Assembly (NCBI RefSeq): GCF_963169125.1
Contig: NC_084794.1
Coordinates: forward strand, 230,589,219 to 230,653,218
From: Humulus lupulus
Lineage: Eukaryota > Streptophyta > Magnoliopsida > Rosales > Cannabaceae
Length of the DNA: 64,000 nt
Reading direction: 5' to 3'
The notes below the pieces were generated by a model. That model was not told the origin of the DNA. It saw only the letters and a list, made by a program, of their open reading frames with translations, and did no database searches. This document shows, piece by piece, positions 1 to 10,757 of the stretch. The translations under genes were made by a program, and so were the position numbers. How positions within the stretch are numbered: position 1 is the first letter of the stretch; every line of letters starts with the position of its first letter.

Positions 1-804
1 TTCTTCAATAGACTCACCCTTTCATAAATGGATTTTAGGAGTGTTCCAAAGTCCCAACTCTGTCCTCATATCCCAGTAATTTTGGTAAGGAAAATAGGAT
101 AGAATTTATATGTTATATTCTTTTTATATGTTATCTTATGTTTTTATGTTATGAAATATGTTATGTTATGCTATGTATGTTTGTAGGCTTGGGCATATGA
201 CCCATATGACTAACAAGCCCCACATGGATTATGGGCATATGACCTGCTTAGCTAATACGACCCCACTAATCTAATGGGCATATGACTTGTTTAGTCTATG
301 GGACCCCAAGTAATAATGGCCATTATAGTATGTGTATGATATAAGTGTTATGTTATGTTTTTATGTTTCTTATGAAATTTATGTATATGAACTATATGTT
401 AGATTTTCCTTGCTGGGCATTAGGCTCATTCCTTTTTGTTTATATGTGCAGGAAAATAGTTTTAGTGGCGGGAAAGGTTCTTGGAAGCTTGGAGAATGTG
501 TATTGAGGTCGAATGGATTCAAGAGCCGAGCGTTACGATTCGAGGATGTAGTTTTGTTTTTTTTATGGTTTTACATGTATTTTTCCGCACTTGTTATGTA
601 ATCCTTTTTTATTTTAAATTATGTTTTGTTTTGTTTTTAAAACAATGGGATCCCATATCCTAACCTAAATTTTATGTAAGTTTAACTCTTATTTTTACAA
701 GTTTCTTAATGAAGTTATGGTATTTTCACTTGTAAGTTTTGTTAAGGATTAGTATGTATAGTTTTCGTTAATGGTCCAAAAGTCTAGAGTAGTTGGGTCA
801 TTAC
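1..804 (+). repeat. 3' part of an LTR, left end outside window
   Basis: The stretch ends in ...gggtcattaca, and its reverse complement matches the first ~790 bases of the complete solo LTR at 37106-39018, so it is the 3' part of the same LTR family in plus orientation. A 'tgcag g' intron-like junction near 450 and the ending resemble long chromovirus-type LTRs. No primer-binding site follows, so it is a solo LTR or a 3' LTR. The five bases after it (taagc) would be the right target duplication; the left copy is off-window. It interrupts the LTR at 805-2834. Small open frames inside are not genes. Confidence 0.75.
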
Positions 805-2834
805 ATAAGCTCTCCACTCAAGACTGGGTGAGCTTTTCTTTCCCTTTACCTGCACCACATAACACCCATGAGCCGAAGCCCAGCAAGAAAACTCAATACT
901 GCACATATATAATATCAAACGATGATCATGATAATCATCTAGGACTTATAATCCTAAACTGATGAGTGACAGATGTATAAGTCACTAAGATGGGTTTTTG
1001 CACCTTTTACAAATAAGTGATCAAGTCACTAGCTTAAACAGGATAAGTGACTGATGAGCGAGTCACCAATGTAAACTAAGTGAGTGACCATGGAGTCACT
1101 ACTGTGGATTCCGTACCCTTAGCCATGTGACGATACGGTCACCTAGACCTTCTGGCCCTGGCTCTGAGTAACTAGTCATAGAACTAGACAAGCACTTTTA
1201 GTTTTCATCGAACTTGGGGTCGGTCTGGCATTAATGCTCATGATGAGTCATTCAATGCTGATGTCGATTATATCTAATCTTTTATCGGCTCTACATTAAT
1301 GACGCTTATGCCACTCCTGACTCTTAGGTCAGTAACTTACGACCAGTGCTCAAAACTACTGTCGAACTTGACTAGTAAGTCACAGCTTCACAGCTAGTTC
1401 TAACACCATTGCCAATTCTGACTAGTAAGTCAGTGCCATTCACAAGTAAGCAAGATTTGCTAAGCATTTGGTATGCAATCCATGTCTACATTTAAACACT
1501 CAACATGCCTCAATAATAACCATGCATGTCACATATGGGGTGCAGTTTTCTTACCTTTGGTTCGAGCGAGAAATAGTAACAGAACAACCCTTGAGAATGA
1601 TCGACCTTTTGATTCCTTAACGATTACCTAGCCATAACCGATTATAACCTTCATTAATGAAAATCAACAATAATAGGGTCATGAACTAAACCTCACTCCC
1701 GGGACCCCGAATTGTACCCAAACGGTGAGTAGATTCGATCCCGAGCATTAAGGATTGAAACCCCGAGCCAAAAATCCTTAAAAATGCCCAAAACCAAAAT
1801 CTAAAGGAGCAGGGTAGCCCACTAGCACCCCAGCGCCCAAGACAGATCCAAAGCCACCCTAAGTAGCGTTGTAGCGCTACACACAGCCAGCTTTGCCCAG
1901 AAATTTTCCCCCTTCGACTCCACCATTTCCAACCTGAACTAAAGCTTCCAAACCTCATTTTAAGTCCCAAACGAACCCAAAAACCATCTACACATGTCCT
2001 AGGAATCATAACCCAAGTAACCCTAGCCAAAAACTCCCATCAATTCCCTTCAACCAATCCATAAGACCAAGATGAAAACCTAACCAAAAATAGAGCAAAG
2101 CTAGAGTTTTAATGGCTAGAAACTTACCTCAAGCTCAGATTAGGATCCTCTTCAATGGTGGAACACAATCCTAAGCCCTCAAGATCCACTTCCCTAGCTT
2201 GAATCCTCAAGAACAGCTCAAAAATTCAAAAGAAAAAGGAGAAGAAAAGAGGTACGGGAGAGATGTTTTTGGTACACTGTTTTTGCCAACCTTCTACAAC
2301 CACTAAATTGCCCCTAGGTCATTTAAAGTTCTCTAAAGGCTCCCAAAGGTAAAATCGTCCTTTTCCACCTATTTTTTTAATCATAATTAACATCCTCCAA
2401 TTCTCGTTATTCTCAAAATTCTCAAATACAAATAATTCATATCCCATTACCCTTTAACTCCCGGCAACACTCTAATCATCAAATTACCCCGAGACTCACC
2501 CCGAGCCCCGAACTTAATCCCGTTATGACTAAACCGCTAATTTGCACTCAAAGATCGTCTCATGCCGAATGGCTCGAACAAATCCACATTATAATGTGGC
2601 CTCAACAATAGATCACCGACATGCATACAAATATACAATTACGCTCTCAATGGGCCAAATTACCAAAATAACCCTGTGATAAAATATGGACCCACATGCA
2701 TGCATTTAACATCATATTATAATATAATTCACATAAACATGCATATAATAGTTTAATGGCATAATAAAACAATTATGGCCCTCCCGGCCTACTAATCCAA
2801 CCATTAAACTGCATTAGGGATTTTAGGGCATTAC
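805..2834 (-). repeat. Chromovirus-like LTR, minus orientation, interrupted on its left
   Basis: Read on the minus strand it begins TGTAATGCCCTAAAATCCC at 2834, with the TG start and terminal inverted repeat typical of long plant Ty3/gypsy LTRs. Near 805-850 the minus strand reads like the downstream part of the LTR at 61044-63173 (catgggtg...gtgcaggtaaggg, then a gag-rich stretch ending tggagagc). The remainder lies left of the element at 1-804, which broke it. Its right end sits inside gypsy A pol. Part of 950-1440 is rich in short gagtgac/gtcactaag variants. The open frame at 1686-2030 (minus) has no recognisable domain. Confidence 0.7.
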
Positions 2835-3988
2835 AATCAAAGCATTGATTGACATGAAGTCACCTACCACAATCAAAGAAGTGCAAAGCTTAACTGGGAG
2901 AGTAGCTGCTCTCAGTAGGTTCATATCAGAGTCTATGGACAAGTGCGTCCCTTTCTTTAATTTACTGAGGGGCAGCAAGAAGATCCAATGGACCAAGGAA
3001 TGTGAGGAAGCTTTCCAAACCCTGAAGGAGCACCTTGCCCAACGTCCCGTCCTAGCGAAGCCAATATATGGTGAAGTACTATTCATCTATTTGGAAATCA
3101 CCGAGCATGCAATCAATGTTGCTTTGGTAAAGGAAGAGAATAGGGTACAACACCCTCCCTGTACACTATATCAATAAAAGGCTAGTAGGTGCGGAGTCTA
3201 GGTATCCCCCTCTTGAAAAGCTAGCCTACTGTTTAGTAATCGCCTCTCGAAAGCTGCGTCCATATTTCCAAGCTCACTCGATCCGAGTCTTGACCGATCA
3301 ACTACTGAGACAGGTTCTTCAGAAACTGGAGGCCTCGGAACGATTACTCAAGTGGGCAGTGGAACTAGGACAGTTTGATATCACTTATCATTCGAGGACA
3401 GCAATAAAAGGACAAGCATTGGTAGACTTCATAGTCGAAGGCACCAACCTTGAAGGCCCTTCCCACCAATCGAAAAATGGAGATAATGAGAAGGAAGGAG
3501 ATAATCCTGTATGGAAGCTATATGTTGAAGGAGCATCCAATGAGCACAACTCAGGCATATGAATCATACTGATCACTCTGGAGAATCATCAAATCCATTG
3601 CGCTCTCAGATTTGGATTCAACGCTTCAAACAATGAGGCTGAATATGAGGCATGATTAGCAGGATTACGCTTGTCTTGGGATGTACATGCACAATCCCTG
3701 GAGATATTCAGCGATTCCCAGCTAGTGGTGTACCAGGTACTAGGGGAGTATCATGCCAAGAGACTTAGGATGGTGCAGTACCTGAAAAAGGTGAAGGACT
3801 TGTTGATACAATTCAAGAGATAGTCGATTACACAAGTCATGATGGAGCAGAATGCCATTGCTGATGCCTTAGCCAAGCTTGCCAGTGCCAAAGATTCGAA
3901 CACCTTGAATGTCGTTCCCATCAAATCCTTGGCGGAAAGAAGCATAGCTGAGCAGGAGCAAATGTATTATTTTGAATTATCTATGTAA
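2835..3988 (+). pseudogene. Gypsy A pol remnant: RT end, RNase H domains
   Basis: The translation follows the same protein in gypsy B (34687-35996) closely: the RT thumb/connection (SPTTIKEVQSLTGR, then CVPFFNLLRG), the RT-associated RNase H (TEHAINVALV) and the plant-type RNase H (FGFNASNNEAEYEA, SDSQLVVYQ, NAIADALAKLAS). Frameshifts near 3165 and in-frame stops near 3560, 3652 and 3822 break it. The frame ends at 3986-3988. The integrase (H2C2 zinc finger, DDE core) that should follow is absent, so this copy could not move by itself. The upstream RT including YVDD is lost at the LTR junction. Confidence 0.85.
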
Positions 3989-5000
3989 CAGTCGTTGTCC
4001 TTCAATGAATGAATGAATTTAATTTCTTAAGTTTCACTTAATTCTTTAAATTTCTTTCAACAAGGGACTTGTCCTTTAGACCTGTCAACCCCATTGGATC
4101 ATGTTTGATTCTGGTCTTTGAGGGACCTATCGACCCATAAGATCCAAACAAAATACTGGTCCTAGGACCTTGTCGCTAAATTATTTGATCACGTTCGATC
4201 CTAGTTCTTGAGGAACCTATTGACCCATACGATAAAAAAAAAAGACAAGTCCGAAGACCAGTCGCCATCATCGAATCATAAAAGAATCTGGTCCTTGAGG
4301 GACTGATCGATAATTTGATCTAAGACTCGTTACAGGCTCGATTAGCCCATCTAGACCCGGTTGGTCCAACTTAGACACTTCTGTCTACAATCATTATAAC
4401 GAGTACAGGAGAGATTACGTAGATCATGATTGACACTTGCTACACAATCTACATCTGTGTATAGGTATCATTACTAATTAGTATGAAACCAGCACCCGAC
4501 TACCAATGAGGAACAAGCATTTGCTGCTTGCATCATTGGGTGAAAAGGATAGTACTATGTGTCTAACGCTCGAAGCAAGGTATGGTCAAGTAGCAAGTGA
4601 CCAAGGCTTTTAAACCCATGATCACTTGGGGGGCATATAGTACATACCAAATGGGTTATACACAAGCAATGAGGGTGTGACCTTAAGTACTAAGCAAGCT
4701 CAAGTTTTCCTAGGACATTTGTTCAATATATGTTCTGAAAGTGCAAAAAACAAAAACAAAAAAGGCATTGGTGATCGACCTATCACTCATGGGGTGGTCG
4801 ACCTGACCTGTTTTGTTCATGGTACTTGGTGAAGTATCATACTACTCACATTACCATGGTTGTTAGCATGAAAAACATAAAAAAAAGTAAGGTTAGTATG
4901 GCACGTGAAATACTTGTGTTCAGAGTATATTGATACTTGAATCAATGAGGGTTGTGAGTTGACATACTTAGTCAACATTGAAAATTAAAATTTTCAATTA
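3989..5000. repeat. Gypsy A 3' spacer with degenerate repeats
   Basis: No coding sequence is supported. From about 4060 to 4340 a phrase of the type 'tgatc.tg.tc.t.gag.gac.tatcgaccca' recurs about three times as degenerate direct repeats roughly 70-100 bases apart. The sequence around 4585-4640 (caagtagcaagtgaccaagg...gatcacttggggggca) is nearly the same as 39,503-39,553 in gypsy B, so this spacer is shared family structure. Confidence 0.5.
4623..4635 (+). other. Internal polypurine-tract-like site, gypsy A
   Basis: CACTTGGGGGGCA here repeats the core of the element's terminal polypurine tract (AACTTGGGGGGCAAA at 7886-7900). Gypsy B has the same copy in the same place relative to its antisense gene (39541-39553). 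A function as second plus-strand primer is inferred only. Confidence 0.5.
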
Positions 5001-5123
5001 ATACACTGAGTAATCATAACAAAAAAGCATAAAGGCATAAAATGTCGTATGTAAAAATTGTCAAGTACAAGGTGCCCCACCAATGGCATGAAAGGAAAGA
5101 TAGAATAAAATACCAAGAGAAGA

Positions 5124-6351
5124 CTAACTAGGGCGAGGAGTATCATCTGAAAGACCACCCTGAGCCTCGACAGCCTCATGAGCCAGACATTTCTTAAGCT
5201 CCTTCGCTCGCGTCTTCTCAGAAAGGAAAGCCAAGTTCAGATTTTTGTTGGACTTCCAGATCAAGTAAAAGCAAGATAAAGTTGTCTCTGAATACTCCTC
5301 TTGAGCCTTGTCCCCAGAAGCTTTGACCTCTTGCTCCTTCTCGACAAGAGAATCCTTTCGCAATTGGTCCATGTCAGCAATCAGCTTCTCTTTCTCAGCT
5401 TCAGACTGTTGGAGTTGATTCGCAAGTTTCCCCTCCATCTGGTTTATCCTAAGAGTCAACTCGATCACTTCTTGCTGTTTGAGCTCCACGGTACTATGGA
5501 GGGTGTTGATCTCTTCATCCTTTGAAGCAATGTTAGCATCCCTAGAGCCAAGAATACGCCTAAGGTCCAGCACCTCTTGGCGGACAGCTTCAAGCTCAAA
5601 ACGAAGGTTGGAGAGCGTGGAGGTATACTCCACAAACCCATCACGGACATGAGAGACCAGCATCAGTGCCTGCAAAATATATACAAGTGTTAGATAAACG
5701 TCAAAACATGAGCTGACGAGACAAGAAGAAGACTATAAAGGACTCACACTCTAAATGTCTTGGAGTGAATTCGTTAGAATGGTGCTCAAGTCCTCATTCT
5801 TAATCCCATTAAAAGAGGTTGTCGCTTGCTCCAGATGAGATGCTCGGTCCATGAGAGCACTTAAGTTCCGTATAGCAGACTGATGTATAGTTTCAGAACC
5901 TGTGCATTGAACGCTCCTGAGGATGAGTAGCATAGCAATGAGAGCCCTCTGTATGTTCTTGCTAAGAAGAAAATGAATGAGGAGCCCGACTAGTATCTCA
6001 ATGCAAAGGACATTGCAATGAGTCTCGCTGACCTGACCTATCCCGCTGAGAAGAATGACTCCGCTGAGATGTGCCTTGGGAGCCGCAGGGCGTACTATGC
6101 TGAGAAAAAATCTAAGAAGAGCTAGGAGAGGAGCCCTGAGTGATGTGCCTGACAATATGAGGATCATCTTCAAAGGGTTGCTGAGTCGTCTGTTTTACTC
6201 TCACCATTGGACAGTACCTTTTCAAGAAATCTTCCTCACTTAACAAATATAAAGCGGAGTGAGGGAGAATCCTTTTCACCCTATCCAAGAACTCCTGGGG
6301 AGTATGCTCACTTACTAACTTTTCGGATGGAGAGAAGCTGGGCATCTGCAA
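5124..6351 (-). pseudogene. Gypsy A antisense gene, coiled-coil type, decayed
   Basis: On the strand opposite to pol, three pieces match the antisense gene of gypsy B. The N-terminal piece (6351-6112) has TPQEFLDRVKRILPHSALY, like B's TPEDRLRHLKKILMRSALY. A middle piece (about 5850-5750) ends LQDI-stop-S. The C-terminal exon (5669-5124) is heptad-rich and probably coiled-coil, with CFYLIWKSNKNLNLAFLSE near its end, also found in B. A 78-base GT-AG intron (5670-5747) lies at the same point as B's 75-base intron. The globular domain of B (41535-42251) is largely missing. Its product's role is unknown; antisense ORFs of this sort are known from Tat-lineage retrotransposons. Confidence 0.7.
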
Positions 6352-6419
6352 TAGAAGAAAAATGAAGATTAAAGTTAGTAAATGAGCATAATGAAGTGAA
6401 TTATTGGGGGCATATCCAT

Positions 6420-7190
6420 GAACTAAGGAGTAAAATTCTATATAGGGGGTCGGCCCAGTGAGCCTAAGCCTGGGCCAACCACCCTGAATCCATCAAATTA
6501 CGAAGCATGAAAAATGGGGCATAGGTGGTCGGCCTACCACCTTAGGCCGACCACCCCAAGGATGCAAGCCTCAGAAAAATACGAAAGGACTGTTCAAGTC
6601 TCCAAAAAAAAGTAATTTTTACAGTACAAGGAAAACCCCTAAGGAAATCAGTTGAGAGGTGGAAAAAATTATTTTTAGGGTCCCAGGTGGTCGGCTTATG
6701 CTTGGACCAACCACCCTGGATCCCTGAAAATCACCCAAGGGGAGGTACCCAGCCCATGAGGTGTACACTACTCGGCCCATGAAGCTCTAGGGGTGGTCAG
6801 CCCTAACCCTAGTTCAAGGCCTGGAAATCGCCTAAAGCAAGGGAAGGGAAGCCCTGGAGGTACTCAGCCCATGAGGTGTACACTACTCGGCCCATAAATC
6901 TCTAGGGGCGCTCAGCCCAAACCATGTTCCTAGACCTGGAAATTGAACAAGGAGAAGCCCAGAAGGAGCTTGGCCCAAACCATGTTCCTAGACCTGAAAA
7001 TTGCATAAGGAGAAGCCCTGAAGGTACTCGGCCCCAACCCTGATCCTATCCCTGGAAATCGCAGGTGCTAGGGTTTGGAGTCCCAGAAATCGCCAGGACT
7101 AATGAGGTGGTCGGCCTAGGGTCTTACATCCCTGGAAATCGCCCATCCTAGGGTTTATAACCCTGGAAATCGCCCAGACAAAGGAATTTT
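6420..7190. repeat. GGTCGGCC / TGGAAATCGCC repeat array upstream of antisense gene
   Basis: Imperfect repeats of 'ggtggtcggcc', 'ctcggcccatgaggtgtacactac' and 'cctggaaatcgcc' fill this block. One segment of about 120 bases occurs twice (from about 6740 and 6860). The block lies just upstream of the antisense gene start, so it occupies that gene's promoter side. The same ggtcggcc phrase is repeated in this element's own LTR (about 8030-8380). Confidence 0.7.
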
Positions 7191-7439
7191 ACAGAAAAAT
7201 CTTGATTCAAGTAAGTCAATTATTTTTTATCAAAATACAACAAAACAAGAAGATTCAGACAAAAATTCCTCAAAAATTCAAAGTGTTTCTTATAAATCTA
7301 AGCACATTTAAATTAAATGGTGTGAGGATTAGAAGAAAGTACTTACCAAAGATCTGAGTTTGATGAGGAACTGGAGAAAGCAGGCTTGGAATTTGTTTGG
7401 AAGTGGCGCATAGAGCAAGATTGAGGAGAGAGGACCTAC

Positions 7440-7770
7440 TTATAACCTCTCAGGCAGACAAGATATTTTTAGGAATTCAAATTTCCTTGAAAAATATCTG
7501 GTATGTTTAAAATTTCAAATTCCTTGAAAAATATTAATATTTTTAAGAAATCAAATCCCTTGAAAAACTATCTTATATTTTTAAGAATTAAAATTCCTTG
7601 AAAAATATTTTGAATTTTTAGGAAATAATATCCTTGAAAAATATATTATATTTTTAGGACTTTAAAACTCCTTGAAAAATATATTAGATTTTTAGGAAAT
7701 TAATTTTCCTTGAAAAACCTAATTATTTTTAGGAATTACTGATTATCCCTGAAAAATTCGTGTTGTGCAA
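7440..7770. repeat. AT-rich minisatellite before gypsy A 3' LTR
   Basis: About seven degenerate copies of a roughly 45-50 base unit built on 'tatttttaggaatt...attccttgaaaaatat'. Each unit contains near-complementary arms (atttttagg / ccttgaaaaat), so it could fold. No coding frame. Confidence 0.7.
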
Positions 7771-7885
7771 ATTATCAATAAAGAGTGCTATGTAATGTCC
7801 CGAGGGACTTGACTATTTAAGTACTGCTACGATATGTTTCTCGGGCTAGGCTCAAGTTTACTGTAATGTTTAAAACATGACAATA

Positions 7886-7900
7886 AACTTGGGGGGCAAA
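7886..7900 (+). other. Polypurine tract of gypsy A
   Basis: AACTTGGGGGGCAAA directly precedes the LTR start TGTTATCC, the expected site for plus-strand priming. It is identical to the tract of gypsy B at 44076-44090. Confidence 0.8.
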
Positions 7901-8029
7901 TGTTATCCCTAAAAAATATGAGGATGATGTGGCGAATGAGAATGCGGCACGTGACATCATAAATCAGGGAAAAACAACAAAGTATTGAGGAAATAACGAC
8001 GAGCAAAAAAGATAGGTACAGGACCTATA

Positions 8030-8380
8030 GGGAAGTCGACCAAGCCTAAACCCTCTAGTGGTGGTCGGCCTGACCCCTACTCCTAGGGGTGGTCGGCCTA
8101 AGAAGGCCCAAGAGCCCTAGGGGTGGTCGGCCTAACCCCTACCCCTAGGGGTGGTCAGCCTAAGCAGGCCTAAAAGCCCTATGAGTGGTCGGCCTAACCC
8201 CTACCCCAGGGGTGGTCGGCCCCAGTATGCCCAAGGACCCCTAGGGGTGGTCGGTCTGACCCTAACCCCTAGGGTGGTTAGCCTGACATGCTCAAGAACC
8301 ACCTGGGGGGTCGGCCCACCCTATTCTTCATAGGGTGGTTGGCCCACCCTATTCTTCATAGAGTGGTCGGCCTAAACCCC
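8030..8380. repeat. Tandem GGTCGGCC repeats within the gypsy A LTR
   Basis: About eight imperfect copies of 'cccctaggggtggtcggcctaa' and variants, some in pairs 40-60 bases apart. They sit in U3 upstream of the TATA box, where enhancer-like repeats of LTRs usually lie. The open frame 8151-8333 is a by-product. Confidence 0.75.
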
Positions 8381-8690
8381 CAAGTACACTTCACTGAGAA
8401 ATACTCACTCTCGTTCAAACCGATATCAACAGGCCTAGCACCCAGAAGGTCACATGCCTAGCACCTAAGCTCGGGTCATCGGGCCTAGCTCCTAAGTCCT
8501 GTATACCAACAGAGACTTAACATCTTCCCAGGGGTCTCAATCATGCATTATCAACTACGATCCAGATAAGACAATAGGAAGACCCACGATCTCATAATCA
8601 TGGGGAGGTGGACACGTATCTTTACTCAAATTGATCGTTTACCAAACCGCGATCTCCAATACTACTGATCATGTAACAGCCCCTGGGTAC

Positions 8691-8698
8691 TATAAATA
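8691..8698 (+). promoter_or_regulatory. TATA box of gypsy A LTR
   Basis: TATAAATA, about 315 bases before the LTR end, in the same relative place and context (ctataaataaa) as in gypsy B (30738-30745 and 44563-44570) and the solo LTR (26615-26622). Confidence 0.7.
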
Positions 8699-9005
8699 AA
8701 GGACCCCAGGGCTTCATAATGAGTACTTTTGGGACTTTTCCCTTAGAGATCTCTCTTTCTGGAATTTTGGGAGAAAAATCTATCTGACGAGTGAACTCAT
8801 CAGTTCGTACTTGTAATTGTTGAGTAATTCAATACTAAAGCTAAGTTGATTAGGTTATTACTGTTCATCTGAACATGGCTGAACCACTATAAAATTTATG
8901 TGTGTTTACTTAAGATAATCATACTCTATCGTTTATTCTATTTATTTCGTTCAAAAGGTGTCGTATACTGTACATACGACCGTTGGCCAATTTCACAAGT
9001 CAACA

Positions 9006-10137
9006 CAAACATAAAAATGTCCCAAGTCCCAAAATACAACTATAAACATAAAGTCCATAAACTCTATATCTACAACCATAAAATTCATAAAAGTCAAAAT
9101 ATACAAGTCCATTAAATCCAACCATAGGCATAAAGTCCATAAAAGTCCAAATATCCCAGATTATTTTTCTCTAGAAGATCTTTTCTTCGTCTTCTTTTTT
9201 CTAGAAGTCTTTTTTTCTATGGTTTAGATCTTCTCTTCATCTTCTTTTATCTAGAAGACTTATGGTTTCTTTATGTTTGGTTTTAGGAGTTTCCGATCCC
9301 GCACTTGTCTTCAATATCCTGGATTTGATAAGGAAATTACGTAGTTTAGTTTATGACCTAGTTTATGTTTTGTATGACCTAACATTTCAGGTAGAATAAA
9401 GGGGTAAGTGTGTTTGAACCGAAGGTGTCCAGTGATGTATGACGGACTTAAATCTGGTAGGCTCGATTGCCAAAATTGCATGACGAACCTAAGTTGATGT
9501 CCGGTGTATGATGGACTTATGTTCGAGGCTTAACTGTCACCCCTGTATAAGCACTTATCTTTTTATTATACCTGACTTGCTATTATGACCTATGACCTAT
9601 AGTTATGATTATGGCTTATGACCTATGACTTATGACTATAAACTATGATTTAGATTATGGTTTATGATTATGACTTAGGCTATGATATGACCTAGGGATT
9701 TATGATGTTGTATGATTAATATAAATAAGTTTTGTAATGACTCTTGTGAAATTTATGATATGTGTGATTATATGACTGACTCTTGTTTGTATTTTCCTTA
9801 GTAGGCTTATAATCTCACCCCTTATGATGTTGTTGATTCAGGAAATTAAGGATACAAAGGTCGATGGCGAGTGGGACCTAGGAGCTTCGTGATGTACTCA
9901 TGGGGATGATATAGTCGAGGAAGATCAAGCGGGCCTATTTATTTTTATTAAAGCATGTTTTCTTTTAAAGTTTTATTTAATGTTGCTCATTTTAATATGT
10001 TAAAGACAATTATTTCATTTTTGTAAAACCATGGATCCATTTACTTAATTAAATTTACATTCAATAAAAATACAATGTTAATGTTTTATGATCCAACGTT
10101 GTGCTCTCAATTATTTATGAGAAATTAGGGCATTACA
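9006..10137 (+). repeat. LTR-like fragment ending in gggcattaca
   Basis: The right part resembles the R/U5 portion of chromovirus-type LTRs: a 'ccttagtaggcttataatctcaccccttatg' type stretch, a gattcagg junction, then an AT-rich end in ttagggcattaca at 10137. The left part (to about 9300) is simple, with repeated 'cataaagtccataaa' units, and no clear TG start was found, so the boundary with gypsy A is uncertain. The next bases (aataa) fit a target duplication within the copia LTR. No gene here. Confidence 0.45.
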
Positions 10138-10739
10138 AATAAGGGCCTTGATTTTAAGTCCAACGAGCTTGTAATTAAATGAGAAATTTCACGGGCCTAA
10201 AGCCCATGATAATTTCGACCTAATGGTTGATATTAACTATTATTTTATTAATTTTTTAATTAAAGAAGTGATCTAATTGATCCTATTAAAGGAATGCTAA
10301 GTGAGAGTTGAAATCAAAAGATCTGGAGATGAACAAATGATTAGAAGATCTAGTTTTGATGCTTTAGGGTTTTAGACTCTCTCTACAACAAAAGTCATTT
10401 TCTAAGCCTTTATATTCTCTTCTCTTCTTTTCTTTGTATCTATCTCATGTGTTGAGATTGCCCACTCTAGTCTAGGTGATTCTAAGGATATTGTGGAAGA
10501 CTGTGTAGAAATTTGAAGATTAGTTCAGTATCTTGATGATACTCGGCGACAGAAAGGATACAAGGGTTAGAGAAACTAAAGGAAGGACTTATTCATTCTG
10601 ATGTGTATAATGTAAGTGTTCTTACCATTATCTATGTTTAATTCAATTGTAGAAACATGTTCTAGGTTTTCTTATATTAATTTTTTTAATATATGATTTA
10701 CATGAAAATAAATAAGATCATGCATAAGTATTTCCAACA
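10138..10739 (+). repeat. Truncated 5' LTR of copia C1
   Basis: Matches the last ~600 bases of the C1 3' LTR (29,360-29,965), including the 'aaatttcacgggcctaaagcccatgataatttcgacc' region and the end ...agtatttccaaca. The first ~1270 bases are missing; the break coincides with the LTR-like fragment ending at 10137. Confidence 0.85.
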
Positions 10740-10741
10740 AC

Positions 10742-10757
10742 TGGCCTCAGAGTCTGG
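10742..10757 (+). other. Primer-binding site of copia C1
   Basis: TGGCCTCAGAGTCTGG directly after the LTR end resembles the initiator Met-tRNA primer site TGGTATCAGAGCC with changes. C2 has the version TGGCCTCAGAGCC, so part of the difference belongs to the family. Confidence 0.55.

Larger units (their letters stand above)
2835..9005 (+). mobile_element. Gypsy A: 5'-broken Tat-type Ty3/gypsy retrotransposon
   Basis: In order: end of reverse transcriptase plus RNase H (2835-3988), a repeat-rich spacer, a PPT-like tract, an antisense gene (about 5124-6351), tandem arrays, a polypurine tract and a 3' LTR (7901-9005). The layout matches gypsy B (30182-44900) but the two are clearly diverged. No integrase is recognisable between RNase H and the antisense gene. 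The 5' half is missing at the junction with the LTR ending at 2834. Assignment to the Tat/Retand-like group rests on the pol sequence type and on the antisense gene, a known feature of that group. Confidence 0.8.
7901..9005 (+). repeat. 3' LTR of gypsy A
   Basis: Starts TGTTATCC after the polypurine tract and ends GTCAACA, like both LTRs of gypsy B. U3 holds the GGTCGGCC array (about 8030-8380). A TATA box (TATAAATA) is at 8691-8698. The block GCTGAACCACTATAAAA at 8878-8894 is shared exactly with gypsy B and the solo LTR at 25583. The bases after it (caaac) would be the right target duplication; the partner copy is not visible. Length 1105 bases. Confidence 0.8.

Noticed and set aside
1686..2030. 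Minus-strand 114-codon frame
   Set aside because: Lies wholly within a chromovirus-like LTR; no domain.
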